Part shown: in pieces, positions 1 to 9,282 of the stretch
Layout: each line of letters opens with the position of its first letter
Position numbering within the stretch: the stretch's first letter is position 1
Assembly: GCF_035222485.1 (NCBI RefSeq)
Contig: NC_085925.1
Location: 434,001-498,000 of the forward strand
Length of the DNA: 64,000 nt
Direction of reading: 5' to 3'
From: Podospora pseudoanserina
Lineage: Eukaryota > Ascomycota > Sordariomycetes > Sordariales > Podosporaceae
Notes under the pieces: generated by a model
What the model was told of the DNA's origin: nothing
Database searches by the model: none
What the model saw: the letters and a program-made list of their open reading frames with translations, nothing else
Made by a program: the position numbers and the translations under genes

Positions 1-735
1 GGCCGTGATGGTAGAATAGATTGCGTTGAGGGTGCCATGACCCTAGGCTTGTTAGCTGAGAGCTCTTGAGTTTCTTGGCATCGAAAAAGCAGAGAACTTA
101 CACAGCCTTCAATGGCCACGCGAAGCGACTTGTCGCTCATCTTGCTATTCTTCTGTTTGGATTTACACTTTGAAGACTTGAGACGAATTTGCAATCGAGT
201 GACACCAAATGGAAATAACGATTGCCTTGGCGCCCAATGTGCAGCGGGAAGAGCAAGTTGACGGTTCATTGGTGTTGGGGAATGAATGAATGAATGAACA
301 ACCACAGCACCTGCTGAATTTTTGGTGGAGCGTCTACGTTGCTGTAATGGCGGTCGAGCGCCTCTCTGAACAGACCCATATCTCTCTCTACCTCGCTAGC
401 ACCAATACCCTCAAGGGATTCATTTTTTGTAAACTCCTGCACCAAAATGCATCTTCCAAATGTCCCAAATAGGATAAATCCCGACCAAATGTCTTTACGA
501 AGTTTCGTGTCACTCGCACTCAATTCCTGTTCCTGTCTTTGCGCCACCCTACATCACCCGCCAGTCGACACCGGCTTGACCAGGAGCTGAAAGCGGTCCC
601 GAGAGGTAGAGTCATTATGGCTATATATTAGGTAAAATAAAGGTAGCTAGTTGTTTCTCTCTCTCCCAATCTCATCATTTGAAGCTTTGATAGCTAATCG
701 TTTACATCAACACAGTAGCATTGTCAAGACCAAAC
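1..735. other. Left-edge intergenic region and 5' leader of the hydrolase gene
   Basis: No gene can be supported here. A minus-strand stretch at about 266-547 is open for 93 codons and reads like plausible protein (charged, helix-friendly), but it has no ATG and I found no clear splice partner, so it is only a weak candidate exon. The 60 bases before 736 are CT-rich and AT-rich and suit a fungal 5' leader. Confidence 0.4.
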
Positions 736-1876
736 ATGTTCGATACTTTCACCTATCGCTTCCTCCACTTCCGTCGCCCAACCCTAACCCCCTCTTCCCT
801 CCCTTCTCTCCCCCAGGGCATTGAGCGCTTCTTCGTTGACACGCCGGGGGGACAGATCGAAGTCCTCCACGGTAAACCCTCCAAACAGGCTCGCCATGGA
901 GCTACCCCGCTATTCTTCGTCCACGGTGGGATGGGCGGTGCCTGGGTCTGGCTAGAGTACCTCTCCTTCTTTGCCTCGCGCGGCATCCCCTGCTATGCTG
1001 TCTCTATGCGCGGCCATGGCAGCAGCTGGCACCCTTCCTACCTCCGAATGGTCTACTTCACCACAAAACGCATGCTGGCCGACGACGTGGTGGCAGGCAT
1101 CAGGTGGGTGCAGAAGCGGCATGACGGAAGGGAGGTGGTGTATATAGGCCACTCGAGCGGGGGCGGGCTGGGACAGTACATCCTCTCAGCACCAGAGTTT
1201 GACCACGTCAAAGTAAAAGGACTAGTACTCGCGGGAGCTGTACCCGGGTTTGGTTCGTAAGTTGTTTCTACGTTGTTATCATGCATGTCTTCCGTTATAT
1301 ACTAACAGCAGTACCAGCCTGGGAGTCTACATCAACTGGTGGCGTCTTGATCCCTGGTTCAGCTTCCGGATGATCTTCCATGGGTGGCACCCAAATTCGC
1401 CGCTCTCCCACCCTGTTCTGACACGCAGAGTCTTCTTCGGCGAGCAGCTTCCGGGTTCTTACCTGATGAAGTTCCAGCAACGAGCCAGCAGGTATGAGAG
1501 CTTCCTGTGGCCTTTGGGTATGATGAGCCGGTTCGTCAAACCCGAGAATCTGCTGCCTCGAATCACAAGCTGGGGGGCAAATAAAGGACAGGGAATCATG
1601 GTACTGGGCGGTGAGATTGACAAGATCATGACGATTCCGGTCATGGAGAAGCTTGCAAACACCTACCGGGAGAGCTATACCGGCCTCGTTGCCCAAAAGA
1701 AGATCGAGGGAGACGATAGAGACGGCATCAAGAAGCTCCTTGGAGATGGGGGAAGGGACACCGTTGGTCAAGGGGTAAGATGCTGCTATGTACCCGGGGC
1801 CGCGCATCACCTCCAGAATGATGTCACTTGGGAGATTGGAGCTCAAAAGCTGCTGGCCTTTTATGAGCAGCTGTAA
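736..1876 (+). CDS. alpha/beta-hydrolase fold protein
   Basis: Predicted 359-aa serine hydrolase in two exons, 736..1256 and 1318..1876. The intron has a GTAAGT donor and a CTAAC branch site; a CAG six bases earlier is an alternative acceptor that adds two residues. The ATG at 736 is the first in frame. Visible motifs are an oxyanion-type HGG at residues 63-65, the nucleophile elbow GHSSG with Ser140, an acidic residue in GGEID and a C-terminal GAAHH that can supply the catalytic histidine. The family covers esterases, lipases and epoxide-hydrolase relatives, and the substrate cannot be read from sequence. There is no signal peptide or membrane segment, so it is probably soluble and intracellular. 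It converges on the elongin C gene. Confidence 0.85.
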
Positions 1877-2374
1877 TGGTGTTCACATGGTTTTTATAAA
1901 GAGCTAGGTCACCTCTCCTTATTTGTTCAGGTGGCGTTGGACTGATACCACGGGGTTATTCTCATCAAATGTATTGTGTATTAAGGTGTATCAAGTAATT
2001 TGGAACGAAATGTCTCCTCGCTTTACAAAGCTCAGCCTGGTGAAAAGCCAAAGCCAAGCAGATCGTTGAGGATATGTCGCTCTTCCATCGAATTTAGACG
2101 TATGACCCATGGGTGAAAAAGGGTAAGACGATATGCTAAGATGGGTGTAGCCTCTGAATGACCACAAGACGCAATAGAACGCTGGAAAGGAGATGATAAA
2201 AAACAAGATGCCTTGCTTGTTTTCTGACTGGTGCTTCTCATGGCTGTATGTCCTGTTGTACCGGTTACTGGGGTCGAGGGCACCTTGTTTGCAAATGCGC
2301 CAAGATCATAACCTCAACGCCGTGCTCAATGCAGTTCCGTTCCTGAATGCAGATCCGTAAAAAGCCGGTCACCC

Positions 2375-2947
2375 TCAAGAGATATCTCTCATCTGGGGCT
2401 TGGAATCCAATCCAAGGAAGTCGGCAGCCATCAGGAGCTCGAGGCAGATGTCCACAGGGATGTCCATATCTGGGACATCGGTCTGGTTGCGGTTCGCATA
2501 ATGGTAGTGGAAGTACTCGACAACCTTTTCCAGAACAGGACCTCTTATTTTGAGAGTTAGCACTTCCCCTTCTTTCGGGAAAAGAAGGAGACTTGTGTAT
2601 CCAGGCGGTGTGTGCGGTGTGTGGTAGCGTAGTGAACAATCAGATCAAGTGTAGAGTAGCCTCATGCAGTCCAGGATGGCTCCCGCAACGGCGAAAGTAG
2701 CCTGGTCCGTCGTTGATATAATAAAGCATGCAGTATCATCATGTGATATGGCCATGACTTGTGGAAACAGGGAAGAGAGAAGGAAAGCTTACCGAATCTC
2801 GCCAAACTCACAGCGACCAGTTTGCGCCTCTCTGAAAGGGCCCCTCAGCATGGCTCCTATGGTTTCACTAACCAGAGCAGCCTCCCGCAGGACGACAAAC
2901 TCGAAGCCATCGTATGAGATGAGCGTGATGTACTTGCTGTCGGACAT
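2375..2947 (-). CDS. ELC1: Elongin C (BTB/SKP1-fold)
   Basis: Small BTB/POZ-fold adaptor of 107 aa, the usual size for elongin C. It is the scaffold subunit of elongin and cullin ubiquitin-ligase complexes and acts in the nucleus on stalled RNA polymerase II. Exons are 2947..2793 and 2543..2375 on the minus strand. The intron, 249 nt, is several times longer than most others here. The start is the ATG of MSDSKYITLISYDG, a typical elongin C opening. The second exon begins GPVLEKVVEYFHYHY and continues into the family pattern of short loop, DMDIP, then ELLMAADFLGLDS, where the cullin-box partner binds. The open frame continues upstream of the ATG without support. Identification rests on recognising the whole protein pattern. 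Confidence 0.93.
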
Positions 2948-3471
2948 TGTGTATGCCAAGCCAGTTAGCAGTGGGCTGCTGCGTGGAGGGAGGAGGTTGG
3001 AGAGCCGCAGCAGCGGCAGCGACGGTTCAAGAAAGAGATTTCTCGGTGGCACCGGACCCGACAAGAAAGAGGCGGCGCTGATAAAGGGTAGTGTATTATT
3101 ATGCGTCGCAGCCAGGTGACACGGACCCGGGAAATATGGAAATAGGGAAAACAGAGAAATAGAGGTGGCTGGTTTCTGACGATGGTGAACAGAGAATTTT
3201 CAAAGAGGAGGTGCAGAAAGAAAATGACTGCAATGTGGTTTGCTGGCGCCAAGCCGACGATAACCCGAGAACAGGCACTGTCCACCAGCCACGTTCACAA
3301 CCAAGGCAGCTGAAAACCCCACTGGTCGGACGGTCTCGGCAGCTTTGCAACCTGGCACCGCTGTTGGTGGTGGTGGTCCAGTAGATGTGCTGCGCTGTAA
3401 TCATAGGGCTGGGGTGTGATGGGATGCCGTGCTGTGCCAGATGGCCCAAGAGAAGCGGGAGAAAATTATGA
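2948..3471. other. Divergent promoter region between elongin C and RHO4
   Basis: No ATG-initiated ORF here looks real. The sequence is mixed GC and CT-rich and must hold the elongin C promoter and probably the distal RHO4 promoter. The open stretches on either strand lack ATG starts and family resemblance. Confidence 0.4.
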
Positions 3472-4179
3472 GACAGTGAGGAGTTTTCTCCAGATTCATC
3501 TTTTCCCATCCCGTCCTCTTTTTCCCCTCTTACACACCTCACCCACAGCGCTGCCGCCACAACTGCAAGTCATCATCAACATCCAACTTCCAGGTTGAAG
3601 AAGAAGCCTGTTTTAGTGGTCCGTCACCGACAAGGCGCTGACCAGCATCTCCAGTGGGCCCCTTCAACCAATCTTGGCCCCGCGTTTGTGTCATTACCCG
3701 ACCGCAAGGAACCGTTGCCCCGCCGACTGTTTACATCGACCTCTCCAAGCTGCACCTGCAGCTTGTTTCCCAGTTCCTGCAGCGAACGTCCAGCTTGCTT
3801 GTTGCTTGCTGACACCCTGCACTCACTGATCCCATCCCTTCTCCGAGTCGTCCCTGTTTTTCCCCCTCACCATCACCATCACCATCGCGAAGAGCATCGT
3901 CAGACGAAATTTTACACCAGAGACGACCCCAATAACCAATTCTTTTACGAGCGCGGTATTTCCAGAGCAGCAGGAGTAGCAGCAGCAGCTAGGTACAGCT
4001 ACAGACAGCTTACGGGCGGGGTGGGGAACAAATTAATTTCGTCCTATAATACCTTGATACCTAGGTATTTTACCGACTCCTTGAATTGGGCGGATACCTC
4101 TTGTTGGCCTGTTTCCGCCGCTAGTCGTCTCCCATCCAACTCAAACCCCCCCAATACACAGTGCAACAGACGCAAACAA
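3472..4179 (+). promoter_or_regulatory. Long stop-free 5' leader in frame with RHO4
   Basis: After a TGA at 3469-3471 the frame that continues into RHO4 stays open for 236 codons without a stop and without any in-frame ATG until 4180. The text is proline, serine and histidine rich, with six consecutive histidine codons near 3880, and looks like transcribed leader rather than a conserved domain. It is annotated as leader; a non-AUG-initiated N-terminal extension cannot be excluded. Confidence 0.4.
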
Positions 4180-5219
4180 ATGGCGTCGTCGTACCAACAC
4201 CGCAACTCACACTACGCCCACGAGCGACATGACAGTAGCGCCTCGCGCAGACCAACATCCGAGAGACGAGACACGCGTGGCACCAGATCGAGCGACGGGA
4301 CAGTGAGCACCTTCAACAGCATCTCGACATCATCGGGCAGAGAATCAGCAGCGACCGCAATGACAAACGAAGGCCCCGCCTACTCCAAGAAAATTGTTGT
4401 CGTTGGCGATGGTGGTTGCGGCAAGACTTGTCTTTTGATTAGTTACAGCCAGGGGTATTTTCCAGAGGTAATTTCGCCCCACGGGTGTCCTGCAGACCAG
4501 GCGCGCGCCGAATGCTAACACGAGAACAAAACAAAAGAAATATGTCCCGACCGTCTTTGAGAACTACATCACCTACCCAACCCATCCCCCGACTGGTAAG
4601 ACGGTAGAGCTCGCTCTGTGGGATACGGCCGGGCAGGAAGAATACGACCGCCTTCGGCCCCTGTCATATCCAGAAACCGATCTCATTTTTGTCTGCTTCG
4701 CCATCGACTGCCCAAATTCGCTAGAAAATGTCATGGACAAGGTCAGTCTTTTCTTTTCTTTTTTGGTTTACAGTCTTGCCTTTTTTGGTGCCCAACTGAC
4801 ACTTTACGAAATAGTGGTATCCAGAGGTCCTTCACTTTTGCCCTTACACCCCACTCATCCTTGTCGGTCTCAAGTCGGATCTCCGCTACAAAAAGACATG
4901 CATCGACATGCTGAAAACCCAAGGCCTGATCCCCGTCACTACCCAGCAAGGAGAGGCGGTTGCCGCCAAGATGGGCGCCCAGTACATGGAATGCAGCTCA
5001 AAAGAAATGACGGGCGTGGAGGAGATCTTTGAGAGGGCGATCCTTACCGTGGTGGCCAACGACAGGAAAACGCTCGAAGCCGAGGCCGTCAACGGAGGAG
5101 GCAGCGTCGGGGATTCGTCTAGCGGAAAGAAGAGGGGGAGGAGTGGGACTGTGAGCGGTCAAAATATCCCGGGAGTCGGGCTGGCGAAGAAGAGGAAGAG
5201 CAAATGTTTGATTATGTGA
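4180..5219 (+). CDS. rho-4: Rho-family GTPase Rho4
   Basis: 298-aa small GTPase in three exons: 4180..4467, 4538..4741 and 4815..5219. The first 68 residues are a Ser/Arg/Thr-rich extension typical of Rho4. The P-loop GDGGCGKT lies at 76-83, the effector loop YVPTVFENY at about 98-106 and WDTAGQE follows. A basic tail KKRKSK precedes the CAAX box CLIM, so the protein should be prenylated and membrane-bound. In filamentous ascomycetes Rho4 acts with formins to build the contractile ring at septa (family knowledge). Introns of 70 and 73 nt have good donors; the first has a GCTAAC branch site. The ATG at 4180 is the first in frame after a long open leader. The closest alternatives, Rho1-3 and Cdc42, lack this extension and tail. 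Confidence 0.95.
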
Positions 5220-6141
5220 TCGAACAAAATTTCAGGAGACAGAAGAGATGGGGCGTGGAGAGGGTTAATGATGACCTGACTAACTGCATGATCTGATGCG
5301 AACAACGACTTTTGCGTTGAGGGTTGGTTTTCTTTCTCTCTTTTTCTTTTCTGTCTATTTTTCATTACTTCACCACCACCACCTTTTTCTTTTACTGTTG
5401 TGTTCATCCTTTTCTGTTCTTTTTTTTCTCTCATACAACTGACTCTGGCTAGCGCTGGCTGGTCGTCAGGCATGGCATGGCAGGCAAAATAACGAGCAGG
5501 TGAACTGTCTATTTTTCTTGTGTGGCTGCTTGTTTTGTTATTTCAGATGGTTTGTTGGGGGTGGTGGAAGGTGAAGAGGGAGTTGGGGCAGAGGGCAGGG
5601 CAAAGGTACGACTTGGTGATGACGGTGCATGGGAGAGACGAACGGCTGGGATAAGGAAGGGTAGGAAGGCAACAAGGATCAGGTGCCAGAGGCTACGGAT
5701 AACGCAAGGAAATTATCTGATGGAATATTCAAATTTTGCGGTCGACTGTTGTGTGCGTGTTGTTGGATTGATCGGAGTATTTTGAAAGAGAGAAACCTTA
5801 CCTACCCCTCCTCGAAGCGTGCCCCCCCTTTCTCTTCTTTTAGTTTTTGATTAGAAGAGGTTGATTACAAAGATGGAGTGTGAGCTTTGCTTTTAGATAC
5901 CCCGAAGGAGAGAACGAGAGATGGATATTTGGGAATGTATAGCACAGGCATGGATTAGGGGGGGCAGAAGTAGAGGAGAGAAGAATCGATGTTTTTATGT
6001 GTTCACACCTTTGCCCTGACCCTGGTGTGCGTCGTCCATGGCTGGTATGTATTTTGCGAATAAAAAGGGGGTATCATTTAGAATGTCAATAACTCCGTCA
6101 AAACGCCAAGGCCTTTTCCCTACTACCTGCCCATATTCGAC
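5220..6141. other. Convergent 3' region between RHO4 and DAD1
   Basis: It holds the 3' ends of two convergent genes. The strand is strongly T-rich from about 5330 to 5440, then purine-rich to about 5980. I see no gene and no structured RNA. Confidence 0.5.
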
Positions 6142-6598
6142 TCATACCCTACTTTCCTCTTCCTCATATCTCGAATCCCCCTCATGTTCCACCCCCTCCA
6201 TCTCATCACCTCCCTCTTCCTCTGCTTCGTCGTGCCCTTCGTCGTGCCCTTCTTGCCCATCGCCCTCCTCCTCCTCCTCCTTGGCCATCACATTCTCAAA
6301 CGTGCTCCATAACGCTTCCACGGAGCTGAATTCATTTCCCACGGCGATGACGGCCTCGAGCGAGCGGTTCAGCTTGTTGATGTTGGCTAGGACGTGCTCG
6401 AAGCTCTGTTATCACAACAGTTAGGTTAGTTGCACTAAAATATTCATATTGGAGAACCAGAGAGAGAGAACGAACCATGGCAATCTCTGATATGAGCTCC
6501 TCCCTCTGGAGCTCAAAATATGTCTTTTCCCTTGTTCCCCCTTCTCCTGCTGCCGCTGTTGGTCCAGAGACAGAGTGGGAGCGTTGCCGTTGGGACAT
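6142..6598 (-). CDS. DAD1: DASH/Dam1 complex subunit Dad1
   Basis: 128-aa protein in two exons, 6598..6476 and 6405..6142, with a 70-nt intron (donor GTTCGT, acceptor ACAG). Residues about 25-88 match the Dad1 family: [15 protein letters not shown], then [17 protein letters not shown], then [16 protein letters not shown]. Dad1 is part of the fungus-specific ten-subunit DASH ring that couples kinetochores to spindle microtubules. The helical core is followed by a tail of about 35 residues that is almost all Glu, Asp, Gly and His; yeast Dad1 is 94 aa and lacks it. The tail is probably disordered and its role is unknown. The start ATG is unambiguous. Confidence 0.9.
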
Positions 6599-7109
6599 TT
6601 TGGGCTGGGCTTTTGCTTGGCTTGTAGGTGCTTGTTAAAGCTCGAGAGGTGGTCGCAGTGGGGGGTTCACAGCGAGGGGCAGCAAGGTCATTTAATCAAA
6701 ACAGCACTGAAATGTGATAGATAGCTTGGATAAAAGCAGCGAGGGTGTGTGTGACGCGACGGACGTGAATCGGGCTGCGGGGTTGATTGCGAGACAGTTG
6801 AGGCGATGCAACCCTAACCCGGAGATGGGGTGAGGGGAGTGGTTGCTGGGGTGATTGAGCCGTTGTTGAACCCCCTTTTTTGTCAAAGGTGACACTTAAC
6901 GGCCACAAAGCGTTAGCTGTTGCAAGAGAACAGATAGTATATCGCTGCTATTTTTACCAATGGTACCGGATGCATACCTTTGACTAGCTCCCAGAGCAAT
7001 TTTTAACAAAACCCGGGTCAATGCCCCCTTCGTTGTTTGCTTCCACAGACCACCTAGTTCCTCACCCTTCATTGATCCATGTCTAATAACACCCCACTTC
7101 GTACCTCTC
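6599..7109. other. DAD1 promoter region and spacer
   Basis: The upstream region of DAD1 contains a telomere-box motif, listed separately. No ATG-started ORF is convincing; the open stretches on the minus strand are short and low in complexity. Confidence 0.4.
6810..6820. promoter_or_regulatory. Telobox-like motif AACCCTAACCC
   Basis: Exact AACCCTAACCC, two telomere-type units, about 210 bases upstream of the DAD1 ATG. Such motifs bind Tbf1-type Myb proteins in fungi. The role here is inference from motif and position only. Confidence 0.3.
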
Positions 7110-7405
7110 TTCAGTTTATTTGAGCCCATCGTCGTCCCCTGCCTGCAACCCATCGTCCCCTGTTTGCAAACCGTTATTTCCTGCTTGAAACCGGTTATTC
7201 CCTACTTGCAACCCGTTGTTCCCTATTTACAACCTTTCGTACCCTCCTTAATACCCTTAATACCCTCCATTCCCTTCTTAACCCCCATAGTTCCCTGCTT
7301 GCAACCCGTTATCCCCTGTTTGCAACCCTTGGTAACCTCATTGATACCTTTGATACCCTCTGTTCCCTTCTTGATACCCATAGTTCTCTTCCTCGAACCA
7401 ATCCA
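7110..7405 (+). repeat. Degenerate 21-bp-period minisatellite (array F)
   Basis: About 13 diverged units of about 21 bp. A typical unit starts CCCGTTAT, then CCCTG, and ends TTGCAA. Read on the plus strand, one frame stays open through the array and gives a heptad pattern P-V/I-V/I-P-x-L-Q. A SLIPLIPS block occurs twice, so there is a higher-order duplication. No ATG starts the frame, so I do not call a gene. Confidence 0.75.
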
Positions 7406-7742
7406 CCCTCATGTTAGCCTGCTGTCACCAAAATGACGGGCAATTGTTCGCATATCGTGTCTTACCTCCTTGGCCAGGAATCCCATATGATGCTCCCATA
7501 TATCCCGTCCCAAATGTCCCACTCGCGTGATTTGGCGCCGCCCTCTTTTTGGGATTTCCTACTTCCGCCGGGTCTGCCCCATCAACAGGTTGGGCAGACT
7601 TAGGCAGGGCAGTGGGGAGTTTGGCGTTCGGAATGGGCATCATGGGCCGAAGCTCACTGCTGAAATATTCCAGAACACTCATTGCCGCAAGGTAAATATG
7701 ACGTTTATGAACACGGTGCCCGCAAACGCGGAGCAAGTCTTT

Positions 7743-8461
7743 TTATCTCTGGTCTCGGCCTGGCTTATGCGGGCCATCTCCAACGAACACTCTCCAGACG
7801 TGTGCGCTTGTCTTCATGATGAGAAACCCCAAAAAATCAAATTTCTTTTTGAGCACCTTGATTTCGAAATCGTTGGGTCCAGAAGGGCTGAGATCCGGCC
7901 GGTACATACCTATCGAGTTCCCAGGTCCCACTGTCAAGACTTTGCGAGTGTTTATCAAGGAGTCGTCGCCGAGTTGCCGCAACCTCCACATTTCTCTTGC
8001 GAGTGTTAACGTTTGAGCGAACAGCTCTTCGTCCTGGTATGACTCGTAGGCCTTTTCCAGCTTGAGAAGCACGACCAGAAAGTACTCGAGGTTGTCGGTC
8101 TGCAGGCTCGCCATCCAACCGCGGTGTTTAAGGATTACATAGTTGTTGGTCTCCACCATGTCTTGGTGCATATAGAACAAAACCTGGGCGTCTTGGTAGT
8201 CAAATCGACCGACCTCAGGTGTTACCGGTAGAAGAGACTATCGGACAAATCGGGTGAGTGAATGTCAGTGGCGTTTGGACCTTTCGGTAACGAGATCATT
8301 TGGGGGTAGATCTAGGATCAACACAGGAAGGACATTTCCGTTACCTGAAGCTCAAGACAGGCCAAGTTCCAGCATTTTTCCAGTGTCATACCGGTCGAGA
8401 ACTGCCTCCATTCCGACAGCGTGGCAAACGCGGGAATCCCGTGCACGTCGTTTGCGTTCAT
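7743..8461 (-). CDS. Unrecognised protein; 3' structure uncertain
   Basis: I do not recognise this gene. Exon 1 (8461..8345) starts MNANDVHGIPAF and ends in phase at a GTAACG donor. Exon 2 starts at 8237 after a GATAG acceptor, with an ACTGAC-like branch site in the 107-nt intron. It encodes a hydrophilic, helix-rich protein (EVGRFDYQDAQVLFYMHQD, then LEYFLVVLLKLEKAYESYQ) with no membrane segment. The exon 2 frame stops at 7743. A different frame further down, about 7736-7425, is Pro/Gly-rich and also open, so either a third exon follows an intron I cannot place or the gene is damaged at its 3' end. The long open frame and good first junction favour a real gene. Confidence 0.5.
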
Positions 8462-8568
8462 GGTGATGATGTGTATGTAATGTAGCTGCTAAGAAGTTTG
8501 ACTTGGCGCCGTATGCAATTCTGGAGGAACGAATGACTGCAAAATAGCAATATCGACAAATGTTTTTT

Positions 8569-8580
8569 GGGGGGGGGGGG
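8569..8580. repeat. G12 homopolymer
   Basis: Twelve G directly after a T run, upstream of the unrecognised minus-strand gene. It may be a length-variable or poorly assembled site. Confidence 0.8.
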
Positions 8581-9052
8581 AGGTGAGGAAGGCTTGTGAT
8601 GTCGGCCAGAGTCGATGGGAAATCCGACACTCAAGCCTGGCCACTGACTACTTGGGTGACAACATTGCACCTTCTCAGAGCGATTTTGAGTTGCTTGACA
8701 CAGCTGGAAGTTTCGAATATATGTCCTCCACACAGCCGCTTCCGTCACAAGATGTTTGTTCATGGTGAGTATCCACGCCAGCCAGAGTGGTGGCGCAACT
8801 CTCTGGGCAAGAGCTTCGATACGTGTGGTCGTGGCGGGATAGTTTGGTAGGGATTGAAGTTAAACAACTTGGCAGTATCTAGCCAGGGGGAAAGGGCGCA
8901 CTGGCACCGGTACCAGTACAGGAATTGTTTACGGCATTGTTTGAGGAGTTGTTTCCGTGCAGGTATCTAGGTCGTGTTTTTGAGGAACCGAACTTTCTAA
9001 CTCGTTTAGATACCCACTTTTGAGGGCTACATCTACATCAACCAAATACTAA

Positions 9053-9124
9053 GCCCGCATGGCTCAGTGGTAGAGCGCATCACTAGTAATGATGAGGTCG
9101 TCAGTTCGATTCTGGCTGTGGGCA
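9053..9124 (+). tRNA. tRNA-Thr (anticodon AGU)
   Basis: 72-nt intronless tRNA. The acceptor stem GCCCGCA pairs with TGTGGGC (one G-U), with discriminator A9124. The D arm is GCTC/GAGC, the anticodon stem CATCA/TGATG encloses loop CTAGTAA with anticodon AGT, and the T arm is GTCAG/CTGGC around TTCGATT. A box (TGGCTCAGTGG) and B box (GTTCGATTC) are intact. The first anticodon base A should be edited to inosine. CCA is not encoded, as expected for a nuclear gene. Confidence 0.96.
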
Positions 9125-9136
9125 ACCAACATTTCC

Positions 9137-9140
9137 TTTT
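9137..9140 (+). terminator. RNA polymerase III T-tract terminator
   Basis: TTTT 13 bases after the tRNA end is the first run of four T downstream, a minimal Pol III stop. Confidence 0.6.
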
Positions 9141-9177
9141 GCCCTTTCACTTGCTGTGTGAGCAAATCACCATTCCG

Positions 9178-9282
9178 CTGTCACCAGTTTCTTTTTGGCT
9201 GTCACCAGTTTCTTTTTGGCTGTCACCAGTTTCTTTTTGGCTGTCACCAGTTTCTTTTTGGCTGTCACCAGTTTCTTTTTGG
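9178..9282. repeat. Perfect 21-bp tandem repeat, 5 copies (array E)
   Basis: Five identical adjacent copies of a 21-bp unit that begins CTGTCACCAG and ends CTTTTTGG, followed by a degraded CTTTCTTCC. The array starts 53 bases after the tRNA-Thr gene. Perfect identity means recent expansion or homogenisation. Confidence 0.97.

Noticed and set aside
7743-9124. Mobile element bounded by the tRNA
   Set aside because: I found no integrase, inverted ends or duplicated tRNA end near the tRNA-Thr gene.
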